Below are positions 30,089 through 39,854 of a stretch of 64,000 nucleotides of DNA, one piece after another; the stretch's first letter is position 1, and each line of letters starts with the position of its first letter. The stretch spans positions 87,102,983 through 87,166,982 of the forward strand of contig CP136061.1 of assembly GCA_032622095.1 (NCBI GenBank), in the 5' to 3' direction. The translations under genes were made by a program, and so were the position numbers. The stretch comes from Siphonodentalium dalli (lineage: Eukaryota; Mollusca; Scaphopoda; Gadilida; Siphonodentaliidae). The notes beneath the pieces are model-generated. The model saw nothing but the letters and a program-made list of their open reading frames with translations, had not been told where the DNA came from and searched no databases.

Positions 30089-30796
30089 ATGAAGAAAATG
30101 GTTATTGTACCATTCAGAATGTTGGAAGATTTCAAACAATGGGAAATGTCAGAAATGAATAAACCTCAATTACCTCCTGATCCTGCAATTTCAAATGTTT
30201 CAGATTCTTACAAAGAATTGAAATCAGTTTATGATAAAAATATTTCTGAATCAGAAAAGTCACAGTTATTTGGAGAAAATTTGTACAAATTGAAAACTTC
30301 ACAAAAATCTTTAAATTCAAAATTCAGATTACCTGAACAAAAGTTATCTGAAAACTTTGGGAAAATGAGTGACCATATATTGGAAAGTGTGCCATCTAAA
30401 TTTCGTGGTAAAGCACAACAAATTTTATCATTGTTGTCAACTAATCCTAAACTTAGATGGGATGATCGTGGACAATTAATTTATGGAACAGAAACAGTTA
30501 CTGGATCAAATATAATTGATTTGATAAACGATGTTGTTCGTCACCGAAAAGGTTTTAACCCAGTTGGTTATGAAACATTCCTACGTGGATTGGGGGAACT
30601 TAATATACCACAAGATTATGTAGGTAACAGGGATCGATGGCTGTGGATGCAAAGACATTTAAAAGGTCACACTGGTGATGAGTTTCATACACCTCATGCA
30701 ACTCCTATCAGTGGCAAGTCAAGAAAACGTTCAGTTGATATTTTAACACCAGAAACCAGAAAAACTATTTTGAAAGGATGGTCCTCACTTACATAA
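30089..30796 (+). CDS. Conserved Polinton-associated protein, function unknown
   Basis: 235 residues from MKKMVIVPFRMLEDF. A coiled N-terminal half is followed by a compact block ILESVPSKFRGKAQQILSLL (about 115-134), then NPKLRWDDRGQLIYGTE, an IIDLINDVVRHRK helix and LNIPQDYVGNRDRW. I recall similar proteins, always uncharacterised, in invertebrate Polintons; this is memory, not a search. The C-terminus overlaps the integrase start by 19 nt in another frame, so the two are closely linked in expression. Confidence 0.8.
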   Translation: MKKMVIVPFRMLEDFKQWEMSEMNKPQLPPDPAISNVSDSYKELKSVYDKNISESEKSQLFGENLYKLKTSQKSLNSKFRLPEQKLSENFGKMSDHILESVPSKFRGKAQQILSLLSTNPKLRWDDRGQLIYGTETVTGSNIIDLINDVVRHRKGFNPVGYETFLRGLGELNIPQDYVGNRDRWLWMQRHLKGHTGDEFHTPHATPISGKSRKRSVDILTPETRKTILKGWSSLT

Positions 30797-31872
30797 AATT
30801 TGACAAACTTCTAACTGAAATTTACTACAATCCAAAAGAAGTTGGTGGTTTCAGTGGAGCAAATCAACTTTTTAAAAATGCAAAAGAAACAAATAACAAA
30901 ATTAAACTTTCAGATGTTAAAAAATGGTTACAATGGCAAAAAACATATACTTTGCACAAACCAATTGTTCGGAAATTTCGCAGACGTAAAACTATTGTTG
31001 CAGGAATTGATATTCAGTGGCAAGCTGATCTGGCAGATTTGCAAACTTTGCAAAAGCACAATGACAATTACAGATATTTACTTTGTGTTATTGATGTGTT
31101 CTCAAAATTTGCATGGGTTGAAAAAATTAAAGATAAAACTGGTAAAACTTTAGTTAAAACATTTCAGAAAATTCTAAAATCATCAAAACGAAAACCAGCT
31201 TCATTTCAATCTGACAAAGGTTCAGAATTCAAAAATAAATTATTTTTACAATTTTTGAAATCTAAGAAAATTCATTTTTTCACAACAGAGAATCCAGAGA
31301 CAAAAGCAAGTATAGTTGAACGTTTTCAACGGACATTGAAAACAAAGATGTGGAAATATTTTACACATAATCAAACTTTGAAATACGTTGATGTTTTGCA
31401 CGATTTTGTGAATTCTTACAACAAAAGTTTTCATAGAAGTATTAAGATGGCACCAGTTTTAGTAACTCGAGAAAATGAAATTGAAGTTTCCAGAAATCTT
31501 TATGGAAAGTTAAAAACGAAAAAAGATAAGATGTTGAAAGTTGGAGATTTTGTTAGAATAAATAAAACAAAGAGAACTTTTGATAAAGGATATCTTCCAA
31601 ATTGGACAAAAGAAATTTTCAAAATTAGTAGAGTTTGTAAAAGTACACCATTAACTTACAAATTAGTAGATTTAGATGGTGAAAACATCGCAGGATCATT
31701 TTATGGTAAAGAAATTCAACATATAAAAGATAATAAAGTTTACGAAATTGAATCAGTTGTTGGTAAACGTTCAAGAAAAGTTGCTGGTAAATCAGTTAGA
31801 GAAATTAAAGTTCATTGGGCTGGTTATCCTAAAAAATTTGACAGTTGGATACCTGCCACAAATTTGGTATAA
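30778..31872 (+). CDS. INT: Retroviral-type integrase with C-terminal chromodomain
   Basis: 364 residues. The rve core carries the DDE triad D84 (QADLADL), D146 (QSDKGSEF) and E181 (SIVERFQ), with 34 residues between the last two. The fold inserts element ends into host DNA. Residues about 322-364 form a chromodomain (YEIESVVGKR, then VHWAGYPKKFDSWIP), which in other integrases directs insertion to modified histones. An obvious HHCC zinc domain is not seen at the N-terminus. The start overlaps the preceding gene by 19 nt. Confidence 0.95.
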   Translation: MVLTYIKFDKLLTEIYYNPKEVGGFSGANQLFKNAKETNNKIKLSDVKKWLQWQKTYTLHKPIVRKFRRRKTIVAGIDIQWQADLADLQTLQKHNDNYRYLLCVIDVFSKFAWVEKIKDKTGKTLVKTFQKILKSSKRKPASFQSDKGSEFKNKLFLQFLKSKKIHFFTTENPETKASIVERFQRTLKTKMWKYFTHNQTLKYVDVLHDFVNSYNKSFHRSIKMAPVLVTRENEIEVSRNLYGKLKTKKDKMLKVGDFVRINKTKRTFDKGYLPNWTKEIFKISRVCKSTPLTYKLVDLDGENIAGSFYGKEIQHIKDNKVYEIESVVGKRSRKVAGKSVREIKVHWAGYPKKFDSWIPATNLV

Positions 31873-31882
31873 AACTTTTAAC

Positions 31883-32146
31883 ATGTCTCAAAATGGTTCA
31901 GTTGGTCTCGATGCTCCATCACAATTTCAAATCTGTGGAGAAAAAATTGCAAAAAATCAAGTAACATATTTTACACAAATTATTATAATTGTTGGTATAA
32001 TCGCTACAGCAATTGTTCATTTAAGTTTACAAAGTGAAAATAACGAACTGTGGTTAATTTTACTCAGTAGTTCTTTGGGGTACATTTTACCAACACCGCG
32101 TTTGAAATATTTGAAAAATCAGTCGGCAGAAATTTTGAAAGTATGA
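31883..32146 (+). CDS. Small two-helix membrane protein of Polintons
   Basis: 87 residues from MSQNGSVGLDAPSQF. Two hydrophobic segments are visible: TQIIIIVGIIATAIVHLSL (about 31-49) and LWLILLSSSLGYILPTP (about 57-73). The ATG lies 10 nt after the integrase stop; the longer upstream frame is out-of-frame integrase. Its stop overlaps the next start (ATGA). Two-TM proteins of this size sit between INT and the penton gene in other Polintons as I recall. A membrane-penetration or virion role is inference. Confidence 0.8.
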   Translation: MSQNGSVGLDAPSQFQICGEKIAKNQVTYFTQIIIIVGIIATAIVHLSLQSENNELWLILLSSSLGYILPTPRLKYLKNQSAEILKV

Positions 32147-32994
32147 ATCCTTTCTACATTACAATTCCGAGCGACAGTTCGATGGTAATGTATCCAAACA
32201 ATACTCAATGTTGTTTTACTGTACAATTACCAAAACCAGTTCAAATTGATAAAGAAAAATGGGAAGTTGCATTAGCCGAACTGATAACACCTTCAGAAAC
32301 ATACAATGTTACAGGGGATTCGTGTAAATTCAATTTGATTACAACTGATGCAATATTACTGTCTGTTCTTCAAAATCGTTTTGAAGAAAAGATATTTAAG
32401 AGACCTGATGGCGTTCATGCACTTGAAATACAGATACAAAATGGTTCGTATACCTCTGCGACAGATTTAGTTGATACAATGCAAGATGTAATTGATGAAA
32501 CACTTGGAGAAGCAATGCAAAACGAATACGGATTTCACATCGGGTACTCAAAAGGTACAAAACGTGTGAAAATTATTCGCAAGAGTTTAAGTAACACAAA
32601 ACTAGGAATTGAATTACCACAATGTCTTTTGCACAAGTTGGGTTACAAAACTGAAAACGCTTCTGAAGATTTTTATTCAAATAATAGATTTCCGTTTGGT
32701 GTAGATTTGAATGTTGGTCATAATCTAATGTTTGTTTATTCTGATATTGCCGATTACACATTTGTTGGAAATGTTGAAGTACAAATTTTACGAGTTGTTT
32801 CTTTCAGAAGTAAAAGAGATATCGACGGATTACATGTAAAACATGAATTTTTAAATTTACATTATGTTCCAGTTTCAAAGTCATACTTTGACAAAATTAG
32901 TGTAAATATAAGTGGCGACACAGGAAAATCAATTCAGTTTATCGGTGGTAAGTCTTTGGTGAAGCTACATTTCAGAAAACGAGAGGAGTTCTAA
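32143..32994 (+). CDS. mCP: Minor capsid (penton-like) protein
   Basis: 283 residues. The N-terminus MNPFYITIPSDSSMVMYPNN, followed by a FTVQLPKPVQIDKEKWEVALAE strand pattern, is typical of the single jelly-roll minor capsid protein of Polintons, which would form the vertices. Position directly upstream of the pVI-like and MCP genes supports this. Beta-rich throughout, no signal peptide. It overlaps the TM gene by 4 nt. Confidence 0.8.
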   Translation: MNPFYITIPSDSSMVMYPNNTQCCFTVQLPKPVQIDKEKWEVALAELITPSETYNVTGDSCKFNLITTDAILLSVLQNRFEEKIFKRPDGVHALEIQIQNGSYTSATDLVDTMQDVIDETLGEAMQNEYGFHIGYSKGTKRVKIIRKSLSNTKLGIELPQCLLHKLGYKTENASEDFYSNNRFPFGVDLNVGHNLMFVYSDIADYTFVGNVEVQILRVVSFRSKRDIDGLHVKHEFLNLHYVPVSKSYFDKISVNISGDTGKSIQFIGGKSLVKLHFRKREEF

Positions 32995-32999
32995 AAACA

Positions 33000-33374
33000 A
33001 TGTTCCCCGTGTATAGAGGCGTACCACGGCAATATGGTAATGGTATTGGTTCAATTTTCAAATCAGTTATGAGATCTGCTATACCATTTCTAAAACCGCT
33101 TGGTCGGACAGCTTTACAACTTGCGAAAAAACACACTTTTGGTGTTGCAGATGAAATTATTAATCAAGGTAAAAGTCCGAAAGAAGCGTTGATGTCTGAA
33201 GGTAAAAAAGCTTTAAAATCTTTTGGCACACAAGCTAAAAATCAAATTTTGAACTCGAGAAAAAAACCTAGAAAAAGAGTAGCGACTTCAAAAATGAATC
33301 ATTCAGCTGTCAAACGCCGAAAAAGTCAGTCGAAAAATCATCCTAGCAGTCGAGCTCTTGATATTTTTGATTAA
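33000..33374 (+). CDS. Small basic capsid-associated protein, pVI-like (putative)
   Basis: 124 residues. The N-terminus contains QYGNGIGSIFKSVMRSAIPF, an amphipathic helix behind a GNGIG site that resembles an adenain cleavage site. The rest is basic (RKKPRKRVATSK, KRRKSQSKN). Adenovirus pVI has the same plan (cleaved leader, lytic helix, basic part) and is encoded near hexon, as here, 3 nt before MCP. The assignment rests on layout and context, not on an alignment. Confidence 0.65.
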   Translation: MFPVYRGVPRQYGNGIGSIFKSVMRSAIPFLKPLGRTALQLAKKHTFGVADEIINQGKSPKEALMSEGKKALKSFGTQAKNQILNSRKKPRKRVATSKMNHSAVKRRKSQSKNHPSSRALDIFD

Positions 33375-33376
33375 TC

Positions 33377-34681
33377 ATGGCACAAATGGTAAATGGATCA
33401 TGCGAATGCAATAAATCGGAACTTGATATAACACATGTTCCACCAACGGTGGCTACAATGTCAGAATCGCAGTGGATCGAAAATCATCCTATTGCACCGC
33501 TGAATAATTCTGCTCCGATAGAGTTTGTCATACCATCTCAAACCGAAAAGTGGACAGATATTAATCAATCTTATCTTTATGTGAAATTCAAAATTACAAA
33601 AAAAGATGGAACTAATTTGGTAGCTGCTACGGAATTAGCACCTGTTAACAATTTCTTTCATAGCATGTTCAGCAGTATCGATGTTTACTTGAACAACAAA
33701 TTGATAACTTCGAATTCTGACACTTACCCATACCGAGCATATTTCGAAAATCTGTTGGGATACTCTCAAGAATATAAAGATAATCAATTAGCAAATTTAG
33801 AAATGTGGTATGGCGATACAGCAGAACAATTTGAAGAGAGCACCAAAGGTGGTACTAATGCTGGATTAACTTCTAGAGAAAGTTTGATCACTGGTAGTAA
33901 ATTTGTTGAACTATGCGGACGCTTACACACCGATCTGTTTCTTCAAGAAAAATATTTACCAAATGGAATTGAAATTCGTATCAGATTAAACAGATCACCA
34001 TCAAAATTTTGCCTCATTGGCTCCGAGGATGGACAAATTGTTTTCGAATCAGCAGTGTTCCATGTCAGAACAGTTAGTCTCTTTCCAGCGGTCTCAAATA
34101 AATTAAATCAAGAAATTGCCCAGTCAAAAATGAAACTACCTATCAGACGAGTAGAAATAAAAACTTTCACAATTAGTACTGGACTTAGATCAAAAATTGA
34201 AGACCACTTATTTCAAGGACAATTACCAAAGAGACTTTTTATTGCGTTGGTCGAAAATAAAGATATGAATGGAGATTTGGGTACCAATCCATTCCACTTC
34301 AAACATTTCAGTTTGAATAAATTGGAAGTTAGTCAAGACGGTCATACAATACATAACCGTCCATTTGAACCAAACTTCGCAACAAAACAATGTCTCAGAT
34401 CATATTTATCTTTGTATCAATCTTTAGGAATGTTTGGTGTTAACAAATCAATTGGCATTAATTTAAAAGAATATATGAATGGATATTGTTTGTGGGGTTT
34501 CGACTTGACACCGGACCAAGGAAGCGACGAGGGACATCTACATCCTATAAAGACAGGGAACCTGCGTTTGGAGCTTCAGTTCTTGACAGCTCTCACTACA
34601 GCCGTCAACGTTTTGGTGTATGCTGAATTCGACAGTGAAATAGAGATCACAGCTTTGAGAGAAGTGCTTACTGACTATTAG
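33377..34681 (+). CDS. MCP: Major capsid protein, double jelly-roll
   Basis: 434 residues. Landmarks are FVIPSQTEKWTDINQSYLYV, PVNNFFHSMFSSIDVYLNNK (near 90-110), TYPYRAYFENLLGYS and LEMWYGDT, which characterise Polinton hexon-like proteins. Trimers would form the pseudo-hexameric capsomers of an icosahedral particle. Full length, no breaks. The gene follows the pVI-like gene by 2 nt and precedes the next by 1 nt. Confidence 0.93.
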   Translation: MAQMVNGSCECNKSELDITHVPPTVATMSESQWIENHPIAPLNNSAPIEFVIPSQTEKWTDINQSYLYVKFKITKKDGTNLVAATELAPVNNFFHSMFSSIDVYLNNKLITSNSDTYPYRAYFENLLGYSQEYKDNQLANLEMWYGDTAEQFEESTKGGTNAGLTSRESLITGSKFVELCGRLHTDLFLQEKYLPNGIEIRIRLNRSPSKFCLIGSEDGQIVFESAVFHVRTVSLFPAVSNKLNQEIAQSKMKLPIRRVEIKTFTISTGLRSKIEDHLFQGQLPKRLFIALVENKDMNGDLGTNPFHFKHFSLNKLEVSQDGHTIHNRPFEPNFATKQCLRSYLSLYQSLGMFGVNKSIGINLKEYMNGYCLWGFDLTPDQGSDEGHLHPIKTGNLRLELQFLTALTTAVNVLVYAEFDSEIEITALREVLTDY

Positions 34682-34682
34682 G

Positions 34683-35141
34683 ATGGAGTTCACAACACAG
34701 CTATGGAACTACTATGAAGAATACCGACGTTCACAACACGTTGCTCCGAGATTAAAACTGATCTTGGACACACTCAACAACGCTACGATTGAAGAACTAC
34801 AAGAAATTATTCGCAAGGAAGTGTCAGCAAACTGTGAAGGATGTAAAATAGAACATCCTAGTCAACGTGAACATGTTCTGTGTTTGTTCTCTACAACTGA
34901 TGATTGGACAAACCAGTTTATCGACTTAGCGCTGATTAAAATTGACATATACAATGTTATGGAAAGATGGTTCCCGAAGCTGATGGAGTTAAACCCACAC
35001 TGCAAGGAGAAGTTCGAAGCATACCTTATGTGGGATCATCTGAGAAACAGTTTGGAGCTCAACCGCAAAAAATTCGATGCAGAGTGGACTCTGATGTGGT
35101 CACAGCGAGTCAAAGAGAATTACAACGATGCAGACAGCTGA
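34683..35141 (+). CDS. Polinton-conserved protein with CxxC..H..H..C motif
   Basis: 152 residues. A motif CEGCKIEHPSQREHVLCL (about 50-67) could bind zinc (C, C, H, H, C). The remainder is helical. I recall this motif in proteins encoded between MCP and protease in other Polintons, without known function. It overlaps the protease start by 14 nt. Possibly a late regulatory or assembly factor; that is inference. Confidence 0.8.
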   Translation: MEFTTQLWNYYEEYRRSQHVAPRLKLILDTLNNATIEELQEIIRKEVSANCEGCKIEHPSQREHVLCLFSTTDDWTNQFIDLALIKIDIYNVMERWFPKLMELNPHCKEKFEAYLMWDHLRNSLELNRKKFDAEWTLMWSQRVKENYNDADS

Positions 35142-35601
35142 ACTTCAATATATTCTGGACAATTCCTGGTTGTGTAAACTTAACACACATGTTTGTGCTA
35201 GAGATCTGTTACCAGAGAAGAAACCACAGCATATTCAAGCATATATTGTGAACACGCACTCATCGGATCAGCCAGGAGAACACTGGACATTGATGTTATT
35301 CAAGGGAAGATCAGCTGTATACTTCGACTCATTTGGACTACCACCACCGAGACGATATATGTTACCATTCATAAAAAGGAACTCATCAGCATGGACTATG
35401 AATACAACACGATATCAACATCGTGCGACAAATGTGTGTGGATTATATTGTATATTCGCACTCCACCACATGATGAAAGGAAAGAGGATGAAAATATTAT
35501 TCAATTCTCGGGATTTCTTCAAGAATGACAGAACAATAGTTCGATGGTTTGGAAAGCACTATGGTCGATTATACAGAAAAGCAAATTTGCTGTTGAATTA
35601 A
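35128..35601 (+). CDS. PRO: Adenain-type maturation cysteine protease
   Basis: 157 residues. The catalytic set is visible: H52 (GEHWTL), D67 (YFDSFG), Q97 and C104 (TNVCGLYC). The Q-to-C spacing of 7 equals that of adenovirus protease. It would process capsid and core precursors; Gly-Gly sites in the 29,062, 29,706 and 33,000 genes are candidate targets. It is the last gene of the plus-strand block. The long C-terminal basic tail (GKHYGRLYRKANLL) is intact. Confidence 0.92.
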   Translation: MQTAELQYILDNSWLCKLNTHVCARDLLPEKKPQHIQAYIVNTHSSDQPGEHWTLMLFKGRSAVYFDSFGLPPPRRYMLPFIKRNSSAWTMNTTRYQHRATNVCGLYCIFALHHMMKGKRMKILFNSRDFFKNDRTIVRWFGKHYGRLYRKANLLLN

Positions 35602-35981
35602 ACTTCACCAGGACATCGACGGCTGATATACATACAACGCAAAGAAGACGAAGATAACAACGAATGTGTCAACAACTCCACAAAATAGACTCTTTTGTTA
35701 TTGATTCAGCGTAGGATGTTGTAGGATGTTGTAGGATGTTCAATTAAGTTTCTTCAAATCTGAGACCTTGTTTTGTACATAAATTATTGTTCTTTGTTAA
35801 TATTATTGATGTATAATAATATATTATTGTTCATTGTTCTTGTTCTTGTTTTTGAAAAATAAATGATAAATTTCAACAAAATCGTTTTCACTGTAGGATC
35901 CCCACCAATTGATTCTGTTCGTGTCGATGTGTCATCTCTGGTCAGAATTATACAAACTTTAAAATTAGTAATGAAAAAATG
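35602..35981. other. 3' non-coding region of the late gene block
   Basis: It contains three tandem GTAGGATGTT units at about 35,711-35,741 and then AT-rich sequence. AATAAA at 35,858-35,863 is a likely polyA signal for the plus-strand block. No histone-type stem-loop is present here. Confidence 0.6.
35858..35863 (+). terminator. AATAAA polyA signal after the protease gene
   Basis: Hexamer 257 nt after the protease stop, in AT-rich sequence and immediately before the right TIR. It could serve one or several plus-strand transcripts. Confidence 0.5.
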
Positions 35982-36447
35982 TCTAAGTCCATTTTCATTT
36001 TTTCCGATCAGAAATATCACATCAATGACAGGAATATCTATCCTCAGGGGGGAACTATGGCCCAGTACCCATCAGTGGGGGGCACTATGGCCCAGTACCC
36101 CCCAGTGGGGCACTATGGCCCAGTACCCCCCAGTGGGGGGCACTATGGCCCAGTACCCCCCAGTGGGGGGCACTATGGCCCAGTATCGAATACTGGACCA
36201 TAGATCGTCCAGTATTCGATACTGGGCCATAGTGCCCCCACTGGGGGGCACTATGGCCCAGTATCGAATACTGGACGATCTATGGTCCAGTATTCGATAC
36301 TGGGCCATAGTGCCCCCCACTGGGGGGTACTGGGCCATAGTGCCCCCCACTGGGGGGTACTGGGCCATAGTGCCCCCCACTGGGGGGTACTGGGCCATAG
36401 TGCCCCCCACTGGGGGGTACTGGGCCATAGTGCCCCCCATTACTACT
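35982..36447. repeat. Right TIR of the Polinton
   Basis: Reverse complement of 19,104-19,569 with the same 466-bp length. Two runs (a C7/C6 run and a C6/C5 run) differ by one base each. It ends ATTACTACT followed by host CATATT. Confidence 0.93.
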
Positions 36448-36719
36448 CATATTCATTTGGAATTTGGCGGAATCAAATTAAAGTGAATTGAATCACGTCT
36501 TCAATAAATAATGCCAGTTTTCCTTACATTCTGTATATATGTGGTGGCAGTGGTCTGAACAGCGTAGCGACCGGACTGACTCTGCATTGCAGTTTCAGGC
36601 CAGGAACCTATATATACGTCACAATTTTAAGTCTCTAACCCAAAGTGGTTTTGATTTTAAATCTGTTTAAAACACACATACACGTTTGTTTGACGGGATA
36701 AACTAGTACATGAGCTGTG
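36448..36719. other. Short gene-free flank
   Basis: Host sequence right of the Polinton with no repeat or ORF of note. Confidence 0.5.
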
Positions 36720-37139
36720 GAAATTCACAATGTATACATTCCAAAATCAGTAATCGATAAAAATTAATATTTATAACTGAAATTCACAATGTATACATTC
36801 CAAAATCATTAATCGTTAACAATTAATATTTATAACTGAAATTCACAATGTATACATTCCAAAATCAGTAATCGTTAAAAATTAATATTTATAACTGAAA
36901 TTCACAATGTATACATTCCAAAATCAGTAATCGTTAAAAATTTATATTTATAACTGAAATTCACAATGTATACATTCCAAAATCAGTAATCGTTAAAAAT
37001 TAATATTTATAACTGAATTTCACAATGTATACATTCCAAAATCAGTAATCGTTAAAAATTAATATTTATAACTGAAATTCACAATGTATACATTCCAAAA
37101 TCAGTAATCGTTAAAAATTAATATTTATAACTGAAATTT
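36720..37139. repeat. 59-60-bp tandem repeat, 7 copies
   Basis: The unit contains AATTCACAATGTATACATTC, CAGTAATCGTTAAAAATTAA and TATTTATAACTG. Copies differ by about one base each, so the array is young. AT-rich and non-coding. Confidence 0.9.
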
Positions 37140-37489
37140 ACAAGGAAAATATGTAATGATTGTGTCCAGATTTTGAAAATCAAACACGCCTAAACTCTTA
37201 AATAGATATTCGACGACGATGAGGGTGACAACAATGGTGATGATGATGATGACGACGACAATAATTACACACACAACGGTCCCCGAATTCGATAGCCAAA
37301 TGTCACTTTATGTACATACATTTAAATGGAGAGGAGGGTATTCTAAGTGATTTAGCACTTGTCCTCCAGTCCCTTTTGTCATAAACTAATTTAATTTATG
37401 AACAAATAAAATATGTTTAAACTAATAAATTTATATAACTCTATATTTAGTGCATACTAGTACTATTGAGTTATCATTAAAGTATCAAC

Positions 37490-37612
37490 GCGCAGGTTCC
37501 TGGACGTCTGAAGTGACGGTTTAGAGATTACGTTACTGACGTATAGGTTCCTGAACGTCTGAAGCGACGGGTTAGAGATTACATTAGTGACGTACAGGTT
37601 CCTGATCCTGTG
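37490..37612. repeat. 52-bp tandem repeat, about 2.3 copies
   Basis: CAGGTTCCTGGACGTCTGAA recurs as TAGGTTCCTGAACGTCTGAA 52 bp later and begins a third time. Each is followed by GTTTAGAGATTACGT-like sequence. Confidence 0.8.
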
Positions 37613-39320
37613 TTGGTAATTGGACATTTGAAGCTCGTGGGTTTCTTTATCATGTGACCCTTTCTTCACCGACCAGTGCGTCTGTGTGTAATTGGTCCAT
37701 GAAAACAGAACATGACTTCGCATGTACGGTATGTTTTCTTTGTGGATAAAACAGGATCATAGGGGAAACAATTCCGAGCGTGTTTTGTCTGGTATAGCAT
37801 TAGTTCACACGAAGAGATTGTTTTCTTAACCAATTACCATTGCATTATCAAATCCGATTTCGCTCAAAAACTATCATAAAAGCGAAGTAAAAGATAGAAT
37901 ATTTGAAAGGTCTCTTTGAATAAATATTTATATAGCGTGATCGATGGCGTGAGGATGCAAGCGATAGGCCAATCGACTTAAAGGATAACTTCAGCTCGAT
38001 GCAAATTAATTCACGATGATAGAGTCAACCCTGTAATTCGTTTAATGGCAGTTATTTCACAGATAGCGGTGGAAACAGATTTGTCACGTCACTTAGGCGA
38101 TGGCGGCGCGCGCGCTGGTAATGGGTGATTGTCACAGAAATAGATGACTTCCATCATGGAATAGATGACACCATCACCACGGGGAGGCGATCAGAATAAA
38201 TAACGATGCTCCAGTGTGAGATGTGATTTGTCTTATGCAACCAGGGGAACCATATGGCTTTTAAAACAAGATATGTGTGGAGCTCACACAACGTCCCTAT
38301 ACCATCGCACGACTATTCATCTTCATTTATTTCGAGAACAAGTCTAGTGGCTCTTAGTCCCCGTCCGATATATACATGAATATGTTCAACACTACCACAA
38401 TAATTTATTTCCGTTCTACGATGCGATATTTGAAAATATCTTTTGGGATTAGCATTTTTCAATCGTTTCAGTTCTATTCTCAGGTAACAGTTGTAAATTT
38501 GTTCTAAATCTCCTTGAAAAACGTTCCTTGTTGCTGGACGTCCTGTTTGCTTAAAACATGTTTTTTTTACGAACAGAGCCACCGTGGACCCATGAGTTAG
38601 GCGACACTATTATGCGATGATGTTCGAGATATATGAGTTAGCCTCCGAATGTGTGATGTATATATCACGAAAATGATGCCAAAGAACACGAAGAAACAAA
38701 CGTTCGGGACGTGGCTATAGAGGGTCTCCGTTGGGGGTGTCCACTTTGGGGAATTCCAATTGCACCCCCCCCCTGAATCCGACCAAACACAAGATTTGCA
38801 TAATGGAATTGCACCCCTTGCATCTCAATGCTCAGGCCTAATAGCCTATATATTCATAAACCATGGTTCTATATACCGTTATGAGAACATTCAGATATTT
38901 ATTTGAACCTGAAAATTGCATAAATGCTAACATCTAGTGGTCCAACTCCAGACAAATGCACACGGATACGGACAAGAGACAACAGGGCCACCGCGGGCCG
39001 ACCATGGTTGCTCGGCCCGGTGTGAGAAAGTTTTGAAATCTAAACAAGAAAATCGCTAAATCCTATAGCATCTAGACTGGCCTCAAGCTTTCCTATATAG
39101 TGTTGGAAATTTCAAACCTCATACACTCCCTTAGGTTGAAAATTTTGACAAAAGTTGGAGGGGGTGAGACACCCCAACTCCACCTGTCTCTGCCTACGTC
39201 ACGTGAAAAAAAGATGCCTTCCATCATGGAATATATCACATTGTAATTCAATTGAGTATTTGTCACTAAAATCAAGCATTCTGATTGGCCGAGAGCGGCT
39301 AACTTTCGTTTTCGATTCAC
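37613..39320. other. Gene-free region
   Basis: No convincing ORF. There is a short GCGCGCGC run near 38,105. A single copy of the word ACCAGGGGAACCATATGG near 38,242 is related to the array at 39,860. Otherwise nothing notable. Confidence 0.45.
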
Positions 39321-39530
39321 CGACATCGGCCGCTTCAGCGTGCATCAAATCTGAATGTAGCACGGTCAAATGTAATCGGCGCAGAACGAGTAGCGAAACG
39401 AGCACACCCGCGCGTTGTTGTCTATAGATACCGTCCATCGGCCGCTTCAGCGTGCATCAAATCTGAATGTGGTACGGTACAATTTGATCGGCGCAGTACG
39501 GAGTAGCGAAACGAGCCAACCCGCCCCACA
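39321..39530. repeat. Tandem duplication of about 113 bp
   Basis: CATCGGCCGCTTCAGCGTGC starts at 39,324 and again at about 39,437. The match continues through ATCAAATCTGAATGT and GTAGCGAAACGAGC with about 10% differences. Confidence 0.8.
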
Positions 39531-39697
39531 GGAAATGGTTACGGAGCAGTGTTCCGAGTAACGCAATGGACACACCCAATGATTTGTGCACGGTGACAAC
39601 GGCGAAATGAAAGTCTCGATTCGTGTCATGAAAATGACTAAATGATACTTTTTATACATTTTTTTTTGCAAATTTCTTGCTAGATAGAATTACAATG

Positions 39698-39843
39698 GAG
39701 ATAAACGTACCCTGTTTCGTTGTACATTCTGGGATTCGAGCATGAAAACAGTTTGTGAACTCGCCGGCAAGCCGGCCTCGTTCCCAAACTGTTTTCATGC
39801 TCGAATCCCAGAATGTACAACTCAACAGGGTATGTTTATCTCC
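39698..39843. repeat. Inverted repeat with near-perfect 37-bp inner arms
   Basis: GTTGTACATTCTGGGATTCG and on to AAACAGTTT is mirrored at 39,786-39,822. The symmetry extends outward, with gaps, to GAGATAAACGTACCC / GGGTATGTTTATCTC. The loop holds GCCGGCAAGCCGGC, itself a small hairpin. Confidence 0.8.
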
Positions 39844-39854
39844 TAACTATCAAA

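Larger units (their letters stand above)
19104..36447. mobile_element. Complete Polinton/Maverick element
   Basis: The element has long TIRs, a protein-primed family B polymerase, a retroviral-type integrase, an FtsK/HerA-type ATPase, an adenain-type protease and major and minor jelly-roll capsid proteins. That combination defines Polintons, which replicate and integrate as DNA and probably form virions. All core ORFs are open from end to end, and the TIRs are almost identical, so insertion was recent and the copy may be functional. Both termini read AGTAGTAATGGGGGG inward. A 6-bp target duplication, expected for this class, is not visible: GTCATG on the left against CATATT on the right. Confidence 0.97.

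Noticed and set aside
36720..37139. CRISPR-like appearance of the 59-bp repeat array
   Set aside because: The units are contiguous with no variable spacers, in an animal genome. Ordinary tandem repeat.
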